60,377 bases of DNA from Gammaproteobacteria bacterium (GTDB lineage Bacteria > Pseudomonadota > Gammaproteobacteria > UBA6429 > Thiohalophilaceae), in the NCBI GenBank assembly GCA_029881995.1, contig JAOULO010000017.1, positions 1 to 60,377 of the forward strand, read 5' to 3'. A program made the translations under genes and the position numbers. The notes under the pieces were generated by a model that did not search any database, was not told the origin of the DNA, and saw only the letters and a program-made list of their open reading frames with translations. This document shows, in pieces, positions 31,959-41,075 of the stretch. Within the stretch, counting starts at the first letter, position 1; each line of letters begins with the position of its first letter.

Positions 31959-32434
31959 TATGACTTAACCACCTTGTCGGGGATTTGTTTGGCCATGCTG
32001 CCATCGGCCAGAGCATCAGCTGCTTCTTTGCTCAGGGCATGCACCAGTATTTTATTCTCGGTTAGCTGGATACTAACTGTGCCAGGGGTCAGGGTAATTG
32101 AGTTGGCATAGATAACCTGGCCAAGTATAGATTTTTGTGGCAATGGTACTTCAAATAGTTTCGGACTGATGGAAGGCCGTCGAGGCGAAAGGACACGTTT
32201 TACCACGTCGATGTTTGACAGAAGAATTTCTTTGAAAAGGTAAACAATGAACTTCGGTAACTGTTTGGAAAGGTGTAGCGGATAACTTTCATGATCCACC
32301 ACTTCCATACGGTGTACCAGAAATATGGTCAGGGCAACCGAGGCAAGTCCCAGACCCAGTAACAGGGGTTCAAAATGGCCAGATAACAGCAACCAGAATA
32401 GAAACAACAAAATGCTGTAACTGAAGATCCTCAC
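31958..32434 (-). CDS. mrpE: Na+/H+ antiporter subunit E (MrpE/MnhE)
   Basis: 158 residues; two N-terminal helices and a cytoplasmic domain with ILGQVIYANSITLTPGTVS and the final VHALSKEAADAL segment, both typical of MnhE. It is the first gene of a ten-gene operon in the order E-F-G-DE-B-C-D-D-small-D, with overlaps at nearly every junction, so it must be translated from one transcript starting in the 207-bp gap upstream. Confidence 0.92.
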   Translation of the reverse strand: MRIFSYSILLFLFWLLLSGHFEPLLLGLGLASVALTIFLVHRMEVVDHESYPLHLSKQLPKFIVYLFKEILLSNIDVVKRVLSPRRPSISPKLFEVPLPQKSILGQVIYANSITLTPGTVSIQLTENKILVHALSKEAADALADGSMAKQIPDKVVKS

Positions 32435-32606
32435 TGCACAAATACCCCTGTTTTAAATAGTCGTTCACAAAATTGTTGCTAACGTTACCGGTTTTTATAG
32501 GGGGTGTAAACAGCAGTCGAGAAGGGCTTACCATCACATGGTATGAGGGTGTGCCACCGATTCTTATTTATATGTGAACCAGATAAATGTGAGAAATCCC
32601 TGAGAG

Positions 32607-32621
32607 ATTGGTCTTACCAAT
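32607..32621. repeat. Short hairpin upstream of the antiporter operon
   Basis: Perfect 6-bp arms ATTGGT and ACCAAT with a 3-base loop, 21 bp after the stop codon of the 232-residue gene on the minus strand. No T run follows, so it is not a standard terminator. The gap also contains TTTATA on the plus strand (a possible minus-strand -10, TATAAA) near 32495. Confidence 0.4.
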
Positions 32622-32641
32622 GTCCCGGGAAAACCCTGAAA

Positions 32642-33340
32642 TTATGGATTGGTTTCTTCGTTGGAAGCCAGTTGTTCCAGCAGGGCGTCCAGGTAACCGG
32701 AACGATAAGCGGTGGCTTTCGGGAACAAACGGTGAGCATATTCCAGATAGGCTGTGGCCTGTTCGCTACAGCATGAGGTTTGCAGTAGGCTCAATCCAAG
32801 CTGGTAAGCAATTTCTGCGACCATGGCATCGTGGTTATCTCTTACGACCATGCGATGGGCCAGTTCAGTCTGTCCGTTGTCATTGTAAAACACCAGATAA
32901 CGCCATGCTCGAGTCTGGCGGGCCTGGGCATGTTCAAACACGCTACAGGGGATGCTCTCATCATTGTTGTTAATGCAAATGCCAATTCCGAGGTGTTTGG
33001 CGTGCCGAGGAACCGATGTGGGAGTAGGCAGGGGGCAACGCATTTTGTGGTCACCCCAGCTGGGCGAGTAAACCAGTTTTTCCACGCCATTGGTGACTTT
33101 TAGAATAGCCTTGGGCTCCAGGCCGCTTTTGTAGATAACTCGGTAGCGTTGCTGGCCTTTCTGATAATCCTGGCAGCTATAACTGGTTTCAAGGCCGGTG
33201 TAGCTGGACTGACATAATTTGGCCTGACCCGCTGGTTTGACCCCGCTGGGCATTTTTGACAGGCATTCGTTGGCGAGGGCCAGCCCGGTCGAGGACAGGA
33301 AGAAAAACAGGCTCAAAACAACTTTTGGTAAAACAGGCAT
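32642..33340 (-). CDS. Exported cysteine-rich hypothetical protein, 232 aa
   Basis: The start ATG at 33340 (MPVLPKVVLSLFFFL) is preferred because GGAG lies eight bases before it and it begins a clear signal peptide that ends in GLALA near residue 22. The mature protein has about nine cysteines (NEC, KLC, YSC, RCPLP, GIC, IPC, TSCC), suggesting disulfides in the periplasm. I do not recognise the family. A helical C-terminal part (TSCCSEQATAYLEYAHRLFPKA) resembles a single TPR-like hairpin. Single gene upstream of the Mrp operon. Confidence 0.7.
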   Translation of the reverse strand: MPVLPKVVLSLFFFLSSTGLALANECLSKMPSGVKPAGQAKLCQSSYTGLETSYSCQDYQKGQQRYRVIYKSGLEPKAILKVTNGVEKLVYSPSWGDHKMRCPLPTPTSVPRHAKHLGIGICINNNDESIPCSVFEHAQARQTRAWRYLVFYNDNGQTELAHRMVVRDNHDAMVAEIAYQLGLSLLQTSCCSEQATAYLEYAHRLFPKATAYRSGYLDALLEQLASNEETNP

Positions 33341-33594
33341 ACAAAATCTCCGGTATAGAACTGCCATTCATTGCTCCCCTCCCTTTGCGTATCGGTTACG
33401 AGTTGTTGATGTTTAGTTTTATTTGGCAATTTTTGTGCCATGGGAAAGCTGCTTAAGCCAATGAATTTTGGGTGAAATTTGCACAATATGGGGGCGGTCA
33501 ACTGTGAGGCGCCTAGATTCAGGGCAAAAGTAACCCGGCTCGCCATATTTTTGACGTATGGGAGGGGCCAGGAGGCCACTATTCTGGTTTTAGT

Positions 33595-33891
33595 TCAATC
33601 CCAGAGTTTGTTGATGGTGAATATCAGAGAGGGGTTTTGGCACTCGGGGCAGATTAATGGGTGGTCTTCAGGCCTGTCCATCAGGCGGGACATGGTGGAT
33701 TTACATTCCGGGCAACGAATGGGTTTGAACAGGCTATCGACCTGTTGAGTTAGTTCAATACTGGTTAGTGAGTGGCAATGTTCACACTGGTAGAGTTCAT
33801 AATGAATTTCCACCTGGTTGAGCCCATAGCCCTGGATCAGGTCTATTTGCTTGAAACCGCAGGGGCAATTGGCCTGATAGATGGTACCCAT
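33595..33891 (-). CDS. Zinc-ribbon protein, 98 aa
   Basis: Small cytosolic protein with four Cys pairs: CPC at residues 9-11, CEHC near 36-39, CPEC near 60-63 and CPEC near 81-84. The pairs suggest two zinc ribbons joined by a Leu/Thr-rich linker. It resembles small metal-binding or nucleic-acid-associated proteins; no specific family recognised. The start ATG lacks a strong ribosome-binding site. It lies alone between a gene facing the same way and the 632-residue lipoprotein, which diverges. Confidence 0.7.
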   Translation of the reverse strand: MGTIYQANCPCGFKQIDLIQGYGLNQVEIHYELYQCEHCHSLTSIELTQQVDSLFKPIRCPECKSTMSRLMDRPEDHPLICPECQNPSLIFTINKLWD

Positions 33892-34080
33892 AACAAGAAT
33901 ATATTTAGGTAAAGGAAGTTCAAGTGAAAACGGGCGCTATTATGTGACCGTGCCCGGTTAGAGTCCAGTAACAGCTTAAGTATAGTTGGCTGAATATTAG
34001 CAATTGTAAATACACCAGCATTCAAGCTATAGTGCTATCTATTTGAAATAATTAATAATATTGATATAAGTAGGGATGCT

Positions 34081-35979
34081 ATGATAATCAGAAAAACAGG
34101 AAGTCTCACTCAATTTCTCATAATTCTATTACTCAGTACGATACTCGCTGCCTGTGGCGGCGGAGATGGTGATGGTAGTTCGGACACTACTAACACGACT
34201 GAAGAAACCGGTGGTGGAAACGGCGAAGGAAATGGTGGTGGAAACGGTGGTGGAAACGGTGGTGGAAACGGTGGTGGAAACGGTGGTGGAAACGGTGGTG
34301 GAAACGGTGGTGAGACTGGTTCCGGGACCGGTATTGTTTCTCTTTCTGCTCTGGGTTTTGACAATGAAGCACGTTATAAGCCCGACCGGATGTTGCCAGG
34401 GACTATCGTAGCCCTGAGTGTCACGGGCAAACTGCATGATGGTAGCAGTGTGGATGCCAGTGACATAGTGACATGGTCTTCATCCAATGAAGCCGTTGCC
34501 ATAGTAGGTTTTGACGGTGTCGTCGAAGCAAAGTCTCCTGGTACAGCAGTTATTAGTGCAAAATTCAAAAACGGTAATATCGAACTAAGCACGAGTCAGA
34601 AATTCCACATACGTACTGCAGTAGTAACAACTACTGTCAGCGAGACGGAATTTTATCCTGGTAACAGTGTTTTCATAGAAGCAGAAGTACATTGGGATGA
34701 CGGTGGTTTTCTTGCAAGTATGGATGAGGTGGAGTTCTCCAGTCTTAATATGGATATTGGTTCTTTCGATACACCATCAAATCCGAGGGAATTAACTTTT
34801 CATAAAACAGGTGATATTAAGATTCAGGCCAATTTTGCAGGCTTTATTCATGAACAGACGCTCATAGTGAATGAACCCTTTGCCATGGGAGTGACTACAG
34901 CAGGACTAAATACCAATCGTCTGGACTGGACGCCGATAGAAGGGGCAACATCCTATACAGTACAATGGTGGACAGCAGATTACTTTGGGAACTCAAGATT
35001 TACTGAGGTAGCCGGTATTTCAGATACTGGGTATCTGCATGAAAATCTTGGCATGTATAGCAAGTATGTTTATAAGGTGCTTGCTCAGATGGGGAGTTTT
35101 CCTGGTGCATCTGATCCTAAATCCAATAATGTGACGTTAACGTTACCTGAAAACAATACAGTTACATTAAATGGTGATGTCATTGGTAAGGCTGCAACTC
35201 CAGTTGAAGGGCAGCCGTTACGACGACAGCTTAAACTTGATATAGGTACTGCACTAGTTGGGTTGGATGTTGGTCAGGTGTTCTTAATTCGGGATTATAT
35301 GGGGATAGTCGAGGATGAGTTTGAAACTTCAAATATCATCATACCGGTTACAAATACGGATAAGTGGCATTCTTACTGCAGATTGTCCGCCAGTAATGAG
35401 GTTTTGCTTGATGCGGATGGTGTAAAACTTAATCCAAAGCTTTTTCTTCCATTTGTTTTTCATGGTTCAATCCGTGACTCTGGTATATCAAAACCTGATT
35501 ATAACAGTATGTGCCTTGCGCCTGGCGCAACAGCCTATCTAGTAGCAACACTAATTTTTGATACTAATCCTGGTCCTTCTGAATTTAATCTGGTTGATAC
35601 ACTCCATCTTGATTCATTCAGTGTCAGGGATATACATAGCTCACCAATTAAGGATGCTGTCATTCCACAATCATATAAACTGATTTCTGCTGATGGGGTG
35701 AATTTACTGAAAGACAGGTTGGAGGTGACAGTTAAGAATGTGGGTGAGTCAGCGGTAATCTTATATGATCCATTGCTTAAGGTTAAGACACTTAACCGAC
35801 ATGCCTATATTTTATTTGATAATGAAAACAAACCTGTTTCAACCGGTTATCTGCAACCACCAGAAACCTGGGATGGTATCCTGGATGTTAATGAATCTAT
35901 TGTGCTTGATACTTCTATTAATCTGGATGGATCAGGCCATAACTTAAGAGTGTTTGTCGACTTCAATAAAAACCCTTAA
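34081..35979 (+). CDS. Lipoprotein with Gly/Asn-repeat stalk, Big_2 and FN3-like domains
   Basis: 632 residues. Signal with lipobox LAAC (Cys25), then a flexible Asp/Thr linker and a stalk of GGGN tetrapeptides (about residues 43-80). Residues ~95-165 match a bacterial Ig-like Big_2 domain (VTWSSSNEAVAIVGFDGVV, SPGTAVISAKF). Residues ~275-360 look like a fibronectin type III domain (LDWTPIEGATSYTVQWW, YVYKVLAQMG). The C-terminal 270 residues are beta-rich with no assignment. Likely surface or outer-membrane anchored. Upstream is a zinc-ribbon gene facing away, downstream a convergent secreted protein. Confidence 0.8.
   Translation: MIIRKTGSLTQFLIILLLSTILAACGGGDGDGSSDTTNTTEETGGGNGEGNGGGNGGGNGGGNGGGNGGGNGGGNGGETGSGTGIVSLSALGFDNEARYKPDRMLPGTIVALSVTGKLHDGSSVDASDIVTWSSSNEAVAIVGFDGVVEAKSPGTAVISAKFKNGNIELSTSQKFHIRTAVVTTTVSETEFYPGNSVFIEAEVHWDDGGFLASMDEVEFSSLNMDIGSFDTPSNPRELTFHKTGDIKIQANFAGFIHEQTLIVNEPFAMGVTTAGLNTNRLDWTPIEGATSYTVQWWTADYFGNSRFTEVAGISDTGYLHENLGMYSKYVYKVLAQMGSFPGASDPKSNNVTLTLPENNTVTLNGDVIGKAATPVEGQPLRRQLKLDIGTALVGLDVGQVFLIRDYMGIVEDEFETSNIIIPVTNTDKWHSYCRLSASNEVLLDADGVKLNPKLFLPFVFHGSIRDSGISKPDYNSMCLAPGATAYLVATLIFDTNPGPSEFNLVDTLHLDSFSVRDIHSSPIKDAVIPQSYKLISADGVNLLKDRLEVTVKNVGESAVILYDPLLKVKTLNRHAYILFDNENKPVSTGYLQPPETWDGILDVNESIVLDTSINLDGSGHNLRVFVDFNKNP
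34234..34305 (+). repeat. Six perfect 12-bp repeats (GGTGGTGGAAAC)
   Basis: Six uninterrupted copies encode GGGN units of the lipoprotein stalk; one imperfect copy precedes (GGCGAAGGAAAT) and one further perfect copy lies at 34210. Slippage would change stalk length in frame. The antisense strand of this array has open frames (proline-rich) that are shadows. Confidence 0.9.
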
Positions 35980-35981
35980 GT

Positions 35982-36485
35982 TTACATACAACCACAATCC
36001 ACATCTAGGGATTTGTTTGACAGCCAGAGTATCCAGCGAACGCGAGTCTGGTTCTTATGAGGGAAGGTGCCTGTCTGAACGGTGACCTGACCCTGTTGAG
36101 CCAGTTTTAGATGGCTTTTATGAATCCTGATTTTACTGGAAGATGAAGTATCCATATTGGTCAGGCCAGAATAAACAACTAGATACCCATGTATTACGGT
36201 TTGTGTGTTTGCCTGTTTAAGTTTGATGGCCATGCCGTAGCTTTTACTGGCGAGCTGAGTCACATCTAACTTATCAATCTCATTAAGCATGGGTGGCAAG
36301 CTTTCATCGGCATAGACGGTGGGCTGAAAAGACTCACCGTGTTTAACCGTCGTCCCAATATCAAGTAGTCCTATAGAGTAGCCAGTGAGATTGACTAGTT
36401 TTGTGATCTTTAAGACAGTCTCACTATTGGCAATTTGGGGCAATAACAGGATTGCGATAAACGGTATACGAAACCAGGTTTTCAA
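35982..36485 (-). CDS. Exported hypothetical protein, 167 aa
   Basis: A signal peptide (MKTWFRIPFIAILLLPQIANS) precedes a beta-rich mature protein of ~146 residues with no recognised domain; the C-terminus has a Cys pair (DVDCGCM). It is convergent with the 632-residue lipoprotein (two bases between stop codons) and divergent from the DUF4105 gene at 36642, with a 156-bp shared promoter region. Function unknown. Confidence 0.65.
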   Translation of the reverse strand: MKTWFRIPFIAILLLPQIANSETVLKITKLVNLTGYSIGLLDIGTTVKHGESFQPTVYADESLPPMLNEIDKLDVTQLASKSYGMAIKLKQANTQTVIHGYLVVYSGLTNMDTSSSSKIRIHKSHLKLAQQGQVTVQTGTFPHKNQTRVRWILWLSNKSLDVDCGCM

Positions 36486-36563
36486 AAAATCATTTCCATA
36501 CTAAGTTTATAAAATATTGGGTAGTTATTATTTACTTGAGTATAGTAAAACGGCTATTAGCTG

Positions 36564-36585
36564 CATTTTACTTTTCTGTAAAATG
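36564..36585. promoter_or_regulatory. 8-bp inverted repeat upstream of the first DUF4105 gene
   Basis: CATTTTAC (36564-36571) and GTAAAATG (36578-36585) with a 6-base spacer, ending 57 bp before the ATG at 36642. A candidate operator or transcript hairpin in the divergent promoter region. The flanking CTGCATTTTACT differs by one base from CTGTATTTTACT upstream of the DUF3015 gene at 44964. Confidence 0.45.
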
Positions 36586-36641
36586 TGGAATATCTAGCCT
36601 ATTTGAGCCTTTCAGGCGAAGCAGACAAGGAATAGAGGCTA

Positions 36642-38645
36642 ATGAGGGAATGGGTATCTGGCAATAACAGGTATGCTTCAAGAGCTCTTTTACAGGTGCT
36701 TACCTGTTGTATGGCTTATTTGCTTCTATTTGGTGATACCAATGCCGAAGCAAGGGGACGCAATCTTGTCGAAACCACTCCCAGTGATCCTTATCTTCAC
36801 AGTTTGATTCAGCTATCTCGTCAACAAAAACTGTATACCGATCTGGTCTGGCATGCTTTGCTGCATTACAAGCCGGGCTGGTGGCACGACCATGTCAGTG
36901 AAGTTGATGGTGAGGATTTTTTTCTATCACAACAGGGTAAGACCAGTCCCCAGGCCGAACTTGAGGCGACCCTGGCGAGTTTTTTTTCAAAAGTCAGGTT
37001 AGAACCAAATAATATGGCTGCGCGTTGCCGTTTTCAGGCACGTTACTTCTGGCTCAAGCAGAAACTCAGGTTTGATGAAAAACGTATGCCACATCAGTCC
37101 TGCCCGGAATTTAATAATTTTTTCAGGGAGCTGAATGCGAATGGCATCAGTCTGATATTTCCCAGTTCTGATCCTAACAACCCATCGGCCATGCTAGGGC
37201 ATACCCTGTTACGGATGGATAAAAAGGGTCAGACACCAAAGACACGCATGCTTGCGCATAGTGTCAATTATGCTGCCGAGGTGGAGGATGCCGGTGGTTT
37301 GTCCTTCATGTGGAATGGTGTGGTGGGAGGTTTCAAGGGGCGCTTTCGCACTATCCCCTACCATCTCAAGTTACGCGAATATCACAAGATTAAAAATCGT
37401 GATGTCTGGGAATACCAGTTGTTATTAAACCAGGCGCAGGTCGATTTCATAATCCGGCATGTGTTTGAGATTGAGCCGGGATATTTTGATTATTACTTTT
37501 TTACTGAAAATTGCTCCTATCATGTCCTGTCATTGCTGGATACGATTAATCCACAATCAAGATTTACCGATCAGTTAAAACCCTGGGTGACGCCCGTGGA
37601 TACCATCAAGCTCCTAAAAGAGCGCGGTATAATTGGTCAATTAGACTGGTACCCATCACCACAAACAAAATTAAAATACAAAATTAAACGAATGTCCTCA
37701 TCGGAGCGGGATATGGTCGTCTGGCTTGCCAAAAATGGATTGCCAGCTTCTCGTGAACAAATGGTCGGCTTTAGTTCCCTGCAACAAGCTCGTATTTTTG
37801 ATCTTGGTCTCGACTACCTGAAATATCAGCGTATAGCGGATAATGAATTAGATGTATCGAATCTGACAGAGTCCGAGCGTGAAATCCTTCTGGCCAGAAG
37901 CAAGTTAAAACACCGGATCGACCAAAATATTCCAATACCCGATACCACGCCAGAAGAAGGGCATGATACTTCTCGGTTAAGTCTCGGTGTAGGTGAACGT
38001 GATGATACGGGTTTTATGCAGCTCGGCTGGCGCGGTGCCTATCACGACTTTCTGGATCCTACGCCGGGTTATGTTTTACATAACCAGATAGAGATCATGA
38101 GTCTGAACATGCGTTACACAGAACAAGAGGAGAAACTGGAATTGGATGAACTGGTAATACTGGATACAGTTTCACTGGCCCCTCGGGATGATTTTTTCAA
38201 GGACAGTTCATGGCGTCTGCATATCGGCATCAGGAATGAAGCTGGTACCTCTGGTGTCAGACAAGGGGTCTTTGAGTTAGAAACCGGTGCTGGACTTGCC
38301 TACTCGTTGGGACAGTCGGTTAACATGCTTATCTATGGTTTTGCCGATGTAGCAACTCGGCATGGCAAGCGATATGACAAGGGATATCTTAACCAGTATG
38401 GGCTCTCTGCCGGTGCCTTAACCGAGCTGGGTGGTTTGTGGAAATTGCATTTTTACATGAGCCAGTTAGTCGATATCAGTGGTAACACAGCCGATATCAG
38501 GCAAGTGGGTCTTGCACAGAGTTTTATTCTGGGACGGAATGTGAATCTACGCCTGGAAGTGAGTCGAACAGAGTTACTGGAAGGCAAATCAGTGGAGGAG
38601 AATGTTGTTGATGAGGCTTTCCTTAGCCTCAACATTTATCACTAA
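36642..38645 (+). CDS. DUF4105 (Lnb_N) periplasmic/outer-membrane protein, copy A
   Basis: 667 residues with an N-terminal hydrophobic signal (residues ~15-32). An N-terminal helical domain (WHALLHYKP near 67, PQAELEATLASFF near 100) leads into the DUF4105 (Lnb N-terminal) domain: GHTLLRMD with His187, RDVWEYQL near 255 and ENCSYHVLSLLD with Cys291. The His and Cys are candidates for a thiol catalytic pair. The C-terminal ~200 residues alternate hydrophobic strands and end in LSLNIYH, like an outer-membrane barrel. Paralogue of the gene at 45545. Its stop overlaps that of the convergent DUF3015 gene. Related DUF4105 domains include a Bacteroides lipoprotein N-acyltransferase, but this activity is not shown here. 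Confidence 0.85.
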   Translation: MREWVSGNNRYASRALLQVLTCCMAYLLLFGDTNAEARGRNLVETTPSDPYLHSLIQLSRQQKLYTDLVWHALLHYKPGWWHDHVSEVDGEDFFLSQQGKTSPQAELEATLASFFSKVRLEPNNMAARCRFQARYFWLKQKLRFDEKRMPHQSCPEFNNFFRELNANGISLIFPSSDPNNPSAMLGHTLLRMDKKGQTPKTRMLAHSVNYAAEVEDAGGLSFMWNGVVGGFKGRFRTIPYHLKLREYHKIKNRDVWEYQLLLNQAQVDFIIRHVFEIEPGYFDYYFFTENCSYHVLSLLDTINPQSRFTDQLKPWVTPVDTIKLLKERGIIGQLDWYPSPQTKLKYKIKRMSSSERDMVVWLAKNGLPASREQMVGFSSLQQARIFDLGLDYLKYQRIADNELDVSNLTESEREILLARSKLKHRIDQNIPIPDTTPEEGHDTSRLSLGVGERDDTGFMQLGWRGAYHDFLDPTPGYVLHNQIEIMSLNMRYTEQEEKLELDELVILDTVSLAPRDDFFKDSSWRLHIGIRNEAGTSGVRQGVFELETGAGLAYSLGQSVNMLIYGFADVATRHGKRYDKGYLNQYGLSAGALTELGGLWKLHFYMSQLVDISGNTADIRQVGLAQSFILGRNVNLRLEVSRTELLEGKSVEENVVDEAFLSLNIYH

Positions 38646-39157
38646 CCAATATACTGACACTGCTTGCCTGTTGTCGGGTGGTCTGCAGTCAGTTTATGGA
38701 TCCTGCTTAGTAGTACATCATCAGAGATGGGCTCAGCAGGTAGAAGCTGAGCCAGGTTGGTTTGCATAACACTGGCAAATTCTGTCTGCACCTGACTATC
38801 ACACCCCATTAACTGTGAAAAGGATACAAGGTATTCACCGTCACCTCTGGCGATATCGGTAATCAAGGCATCTCGGTTGGCATACATGAAGAGCTTCTGG
38901 TGCAGTTGTGCTCGCCCACCATCACCGCAACCTGAAGTGCTCGACATATTCGCCATGCTATAGGTCGTAGCGCCGAAGGTATACGAAGTTGAATGACTTG
39001 TAACGTTACCCCTGGATCCACTACGCGAATTTGAATTTCTGATATCGATATGCGGGCTACCACTGGGGGTAAAGTCTGAAAGTCGGCAGTCTGCATAGGC
39101 TGTCGGATAATTTAAAAGTAATAGCATTGAAATGCCAAACAACTGGAAATGTTTCAT
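38642..39157 (-). CDS. DUF3015 family exported protein, copy A
   Basis: The start is ATG at 39157, which has AAAGGAGA upstream and begins a signal peptide (MKHFQLFGISMLLLLNY, ending in AYA); the 33 residues upstream in the frame are spurious. 171 residues. The mature part holds SGCGDGGRAQLHQKLFMYANRDALITDIARGDGEYL, which matches the DUF3015 gene at 44964 segment by segment (SxCxxxGxxQ... then D-I-A-R-G-D-G-E versus M-S-V-G-K-G-E), and a final helix. Convergent with DUF4105 copy A, with a 4-bp overlap of the stop codons. The Ser-rich region after the signal is unusual. Confidence 0.78.
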   Translation of the reverse strand: MKHFQLFGISMLLLLNYPTAYADCRLSDFTPSGSPHIDIRNSNSRSGSRGNVTSHSTSYTFGATTYSMANMSSTSGCGDGGRAQLHQKLFMYANRDALITDIARGDGEYLVSFSQLMGCDSQVQTEFASVMQTNLAQLLPAEPISDDVLLSRIHKLTADHPTTGKQCQYIG

Positions 39158-39218
39158 AACACATCGTCTCCTTTGTAACTCCCTCTTCGCATAAAAGAAG
39201 AGGATCCGTTTATTTAAT

Positions 39219-39806
39219 TCAGTGTTTGTTTTTATTGTTTGATTCCGTGGATACAATCAAGTGCTCTTGCTGACTGGTTTTTCTTTTCAGTTGACTGAGG
39301 GCGTGCTGGCTTCCGGTGTCCTGCCAGAGCTCGAAGGCCATAATGGGCGCAAGCTGCAGTTGTTCCCCACTAATTCCTCGCATGGCCTGCAGGGTGTCCA
39401 TGATGATCACAAACTGACTGGCAAGACTTGCAAATAACTGACTAATGGTTTTTTGAGTGGCATCTGCAGCGGTGTGGTAGGCACTGGTACCCAGATCAAC
39501 GTAATAACTGATCCGGACACGGCGTCTTTCAGCACGCTCTGGAAACAGGCCGCTATATAAGAGGCATTGATCCCCCACATCCCGCATTCGATCATGTCTG
39601 AGCTGACCCAGGCTATTGGAACCATTCAGGTAGTCCAGGGCCAGTACACTGGAGGCCATTTCAGGTTTATCGGTATATCGCATGAGCATGAAGACAAGGT
39701 AGCTCTCCAGCTCTTCTTCCAGTCGAATACCGGCTGATTGCTGGGCTTCACTTACCAGGCTGTGCCATTCATGGGTGGAATGGCTGCTCAGGATACGCTG
39801 TGTCAT
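39219..39806 (-). CDS. Conserved hypothetical protein, 195 aa, upstream of DUF3015 copy A
   Basis: A soluble protein without signal or membrane helices. The N-terminal part is helical (EWHSLVSEAQQSAGIRLEEE, ESYLVFMLMRYTDKPEMA); the middle carries a typical bacterial pattern GDQCLLYSGLFPERAERRRVR with Y-Y-V-D-L-G-x-S-A-Y. No family recalled with certainty. It lies 62 bp upstream of and co-directional with the DUF3015 gene, so the two probably form an operon. The role may be cytoplasmic or regulatory for the exported pair. Confidence 0.7.
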   Translation of the reverse strand: MTQRILSSHSTHEWHSLVSEAQQSAGIRLEEELESYLVFMLMRYTDKPEMASSVLALDYLNGSNSLGQLRHDRMRDVGDQCLLYSGLFPERAERRRVRISYYVDLGTSAYHTAADATQKTISQLFASLASQFVIIMDTLQAMRGISGEQLQLAPIMAFELWQDTGSQHALSQLKRKTSQQEHLIVSTESNNKNKH

Positions 39807-40145
39807 GACATCTCCCGTGTCTTATGGTTGCTAAATAGAACATCGACCCGGATTTCACACAACTTTAGGTGTAAACACGGTACAAAGTCCACACACAAAA
39901 AAAGAATTAAAGGAGAGCATCCGTCTCTCTTTCTAAGCATAGGCGAGAATTTGTTCTCGTGATTAAGCTGAAATAAGTGACCCTACCGATGGGGTAACTA
40001 TCAGGTTTTTTTCAAAAGAGCAGGCCTGCTTGGGTAGAGTCCAGGCAAGCTATGGTACAAACCTGCAAGAACCCCTGACGCCGTCCGGTCAGACGTTTAT
40101 AATGGGCGACTTTTTGAACCAATTTGTTGTGTAGAGGGTAAAAAC
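39807..40145. other. 339-bp intergenic region with the glyQS promoter
   Basis: No gene here. Contents: hairpin GGAGAG/CTCTCT followed by TTTCT (39911-39933), hairpin CGAGAA-TTTG-TTCTCG (39944-39959), palindrome AGCAGGCCTGCT (40018-40029), and the candidate glyQ promoter at 40075-40103. The palindromic 12-mer could be a protein-binding site. No T-box-like element is evident. Confidence 0.6.
40075..40103 (+). promoter_or_regulatory. Candidate sigma70 promoter of glyQS
   Basis: CTGACG (40075-40080) and a consensus TATAAT (40098-40103) with ideal 17-bp spacing, 43 bp upstream of the glyQ start codon. Confidence 0.65.
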
Positions 40146-41075
40146 TTGTCTGACCATAGCGCGACCCGCCCGGGGGATACCTTTCAGGGGCTTATTATGG
40201 CCCTGCAGCAGTACTGGGCTGAGCAGGGCTGTGTCGTATTACAGCCTTATGACATGGAAATGGGGGCAGGCACCTTCCACCCAGCCACCTTCCTGCGAGC
40301 CATTGGCCCCGAGCCATGGAGCGCCGCCTATGTGCAGCCCTCGCGCCGTCCAACCGATGGCCGTTATGGTGAGAATCCCAACCGGCTGCAGCACTATTAC
40401 CAGTTCCAGGTGGCCATCAAACCATCTCCCCTGAATATACAGGAGCTTTACCTTGGCTCCATGAAAATGCTCGGTATCGACCCGCTGGTGCACGATATCC
40501 GCTTTGTGGAAGATAATTGGGAATCCCCCACCCTGGGTGCTTGGGGCCTGGGCTGGGAGGTTTGGTTAAATGGGATGGAAGTGACCCAGTTTACCTACTT
40601 CCAGCAGGTGGGTGGCCTGGATTGTAAGCCGGTGACCGGCGAAATTACCTACGGCCTGGAGCGTATCGCCATGTACCTGCAGGGGGTGGAGAGCCTGTTC
40701 GATATCGTCTGGGCGGATGGGCCTCTTGGCAAGATCACCTATCGTGATGTATTCCACCAGAACGAGGTGGAGCAGTCGGCCTATAATTTTGAGCACGCCA
40801 ACGTGGAAGAGTTGTTCAAGCAGTTTGACCTGTGTGAGTCAGAAAGCCAGAAACTTATCGAAGCGGGTCTGCCCCTGCCCGCCTATGAGCAGATGCTACA
40901 GGCCTCTCATACCTTCAACCTGTTGGATGCCCGCCATGCTATTTCGGTGACCGAACGCCAGCGCTATATCCTGCGGGTGCGTGCCCTGTCACGGGCTATT
41001 GCAGAGGCCTATTACGCGGCTCGAGAAAAACTCGGCTTCCCAATGTGTAAAAGTGTTAAGGGAGGTGCCCAATGA
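40146..41075 (+). CDS. glyQ: Glycyl-tRNA synthetase alpha subunit (GlyQ)
   Basis: Class II aminoacyl-tRNA synthetase subunit, 309 residues (303 in E. coli). [18 protein letters not shown] near residue 12 and [20 protein letters not shown] near 36-55 are diagnostic. TTG at 40146 is the likely start (GAGGG upstream); it gives an N-terminus slightly longer than in E. coli. It overlaps glyS by four bases (ATGA). The alpha2beta2 type is typical of most Proteobacteria. Confidence 0.96.
   Translation: MSDHSATRPGDTFQGLIMALQQYWAEQGCVVLQPYDMEMGAGTFHPATFLRAIGPEPWSAAYVQPSRRPTDGRYGENPNRLQHYYQFQVAIKPSPLNIQELYLGSMKMLGIDPLVHDIRFVEDNWESPTLGAWGLGWEVWLNGMEVTQFTYFQQVGGLDCKPVTGEITYGLERIAMYLQGVESLFDIVWADGPLGKITYRDVFHQNEVEQSAYNFEHANVEELFKQFDLCESESQKLIEAGLPLPAYEQMLQASHTFNLLDARHAISVTERQRYILRVRALSRAIAEAYYAAREKLGFPMCKSVKGGAQ

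Noticed and set aside
34110-34437. Proline-rich or TTVS-rich minus-strand ORFs in the lipoprotein stalk
   Set aside because: They are the antisense of the 12-bp GGTGGTGGAAAC array, which is open in several frames by its composition. The plus-strand lipoprotein with a good signal peptide explains the region.
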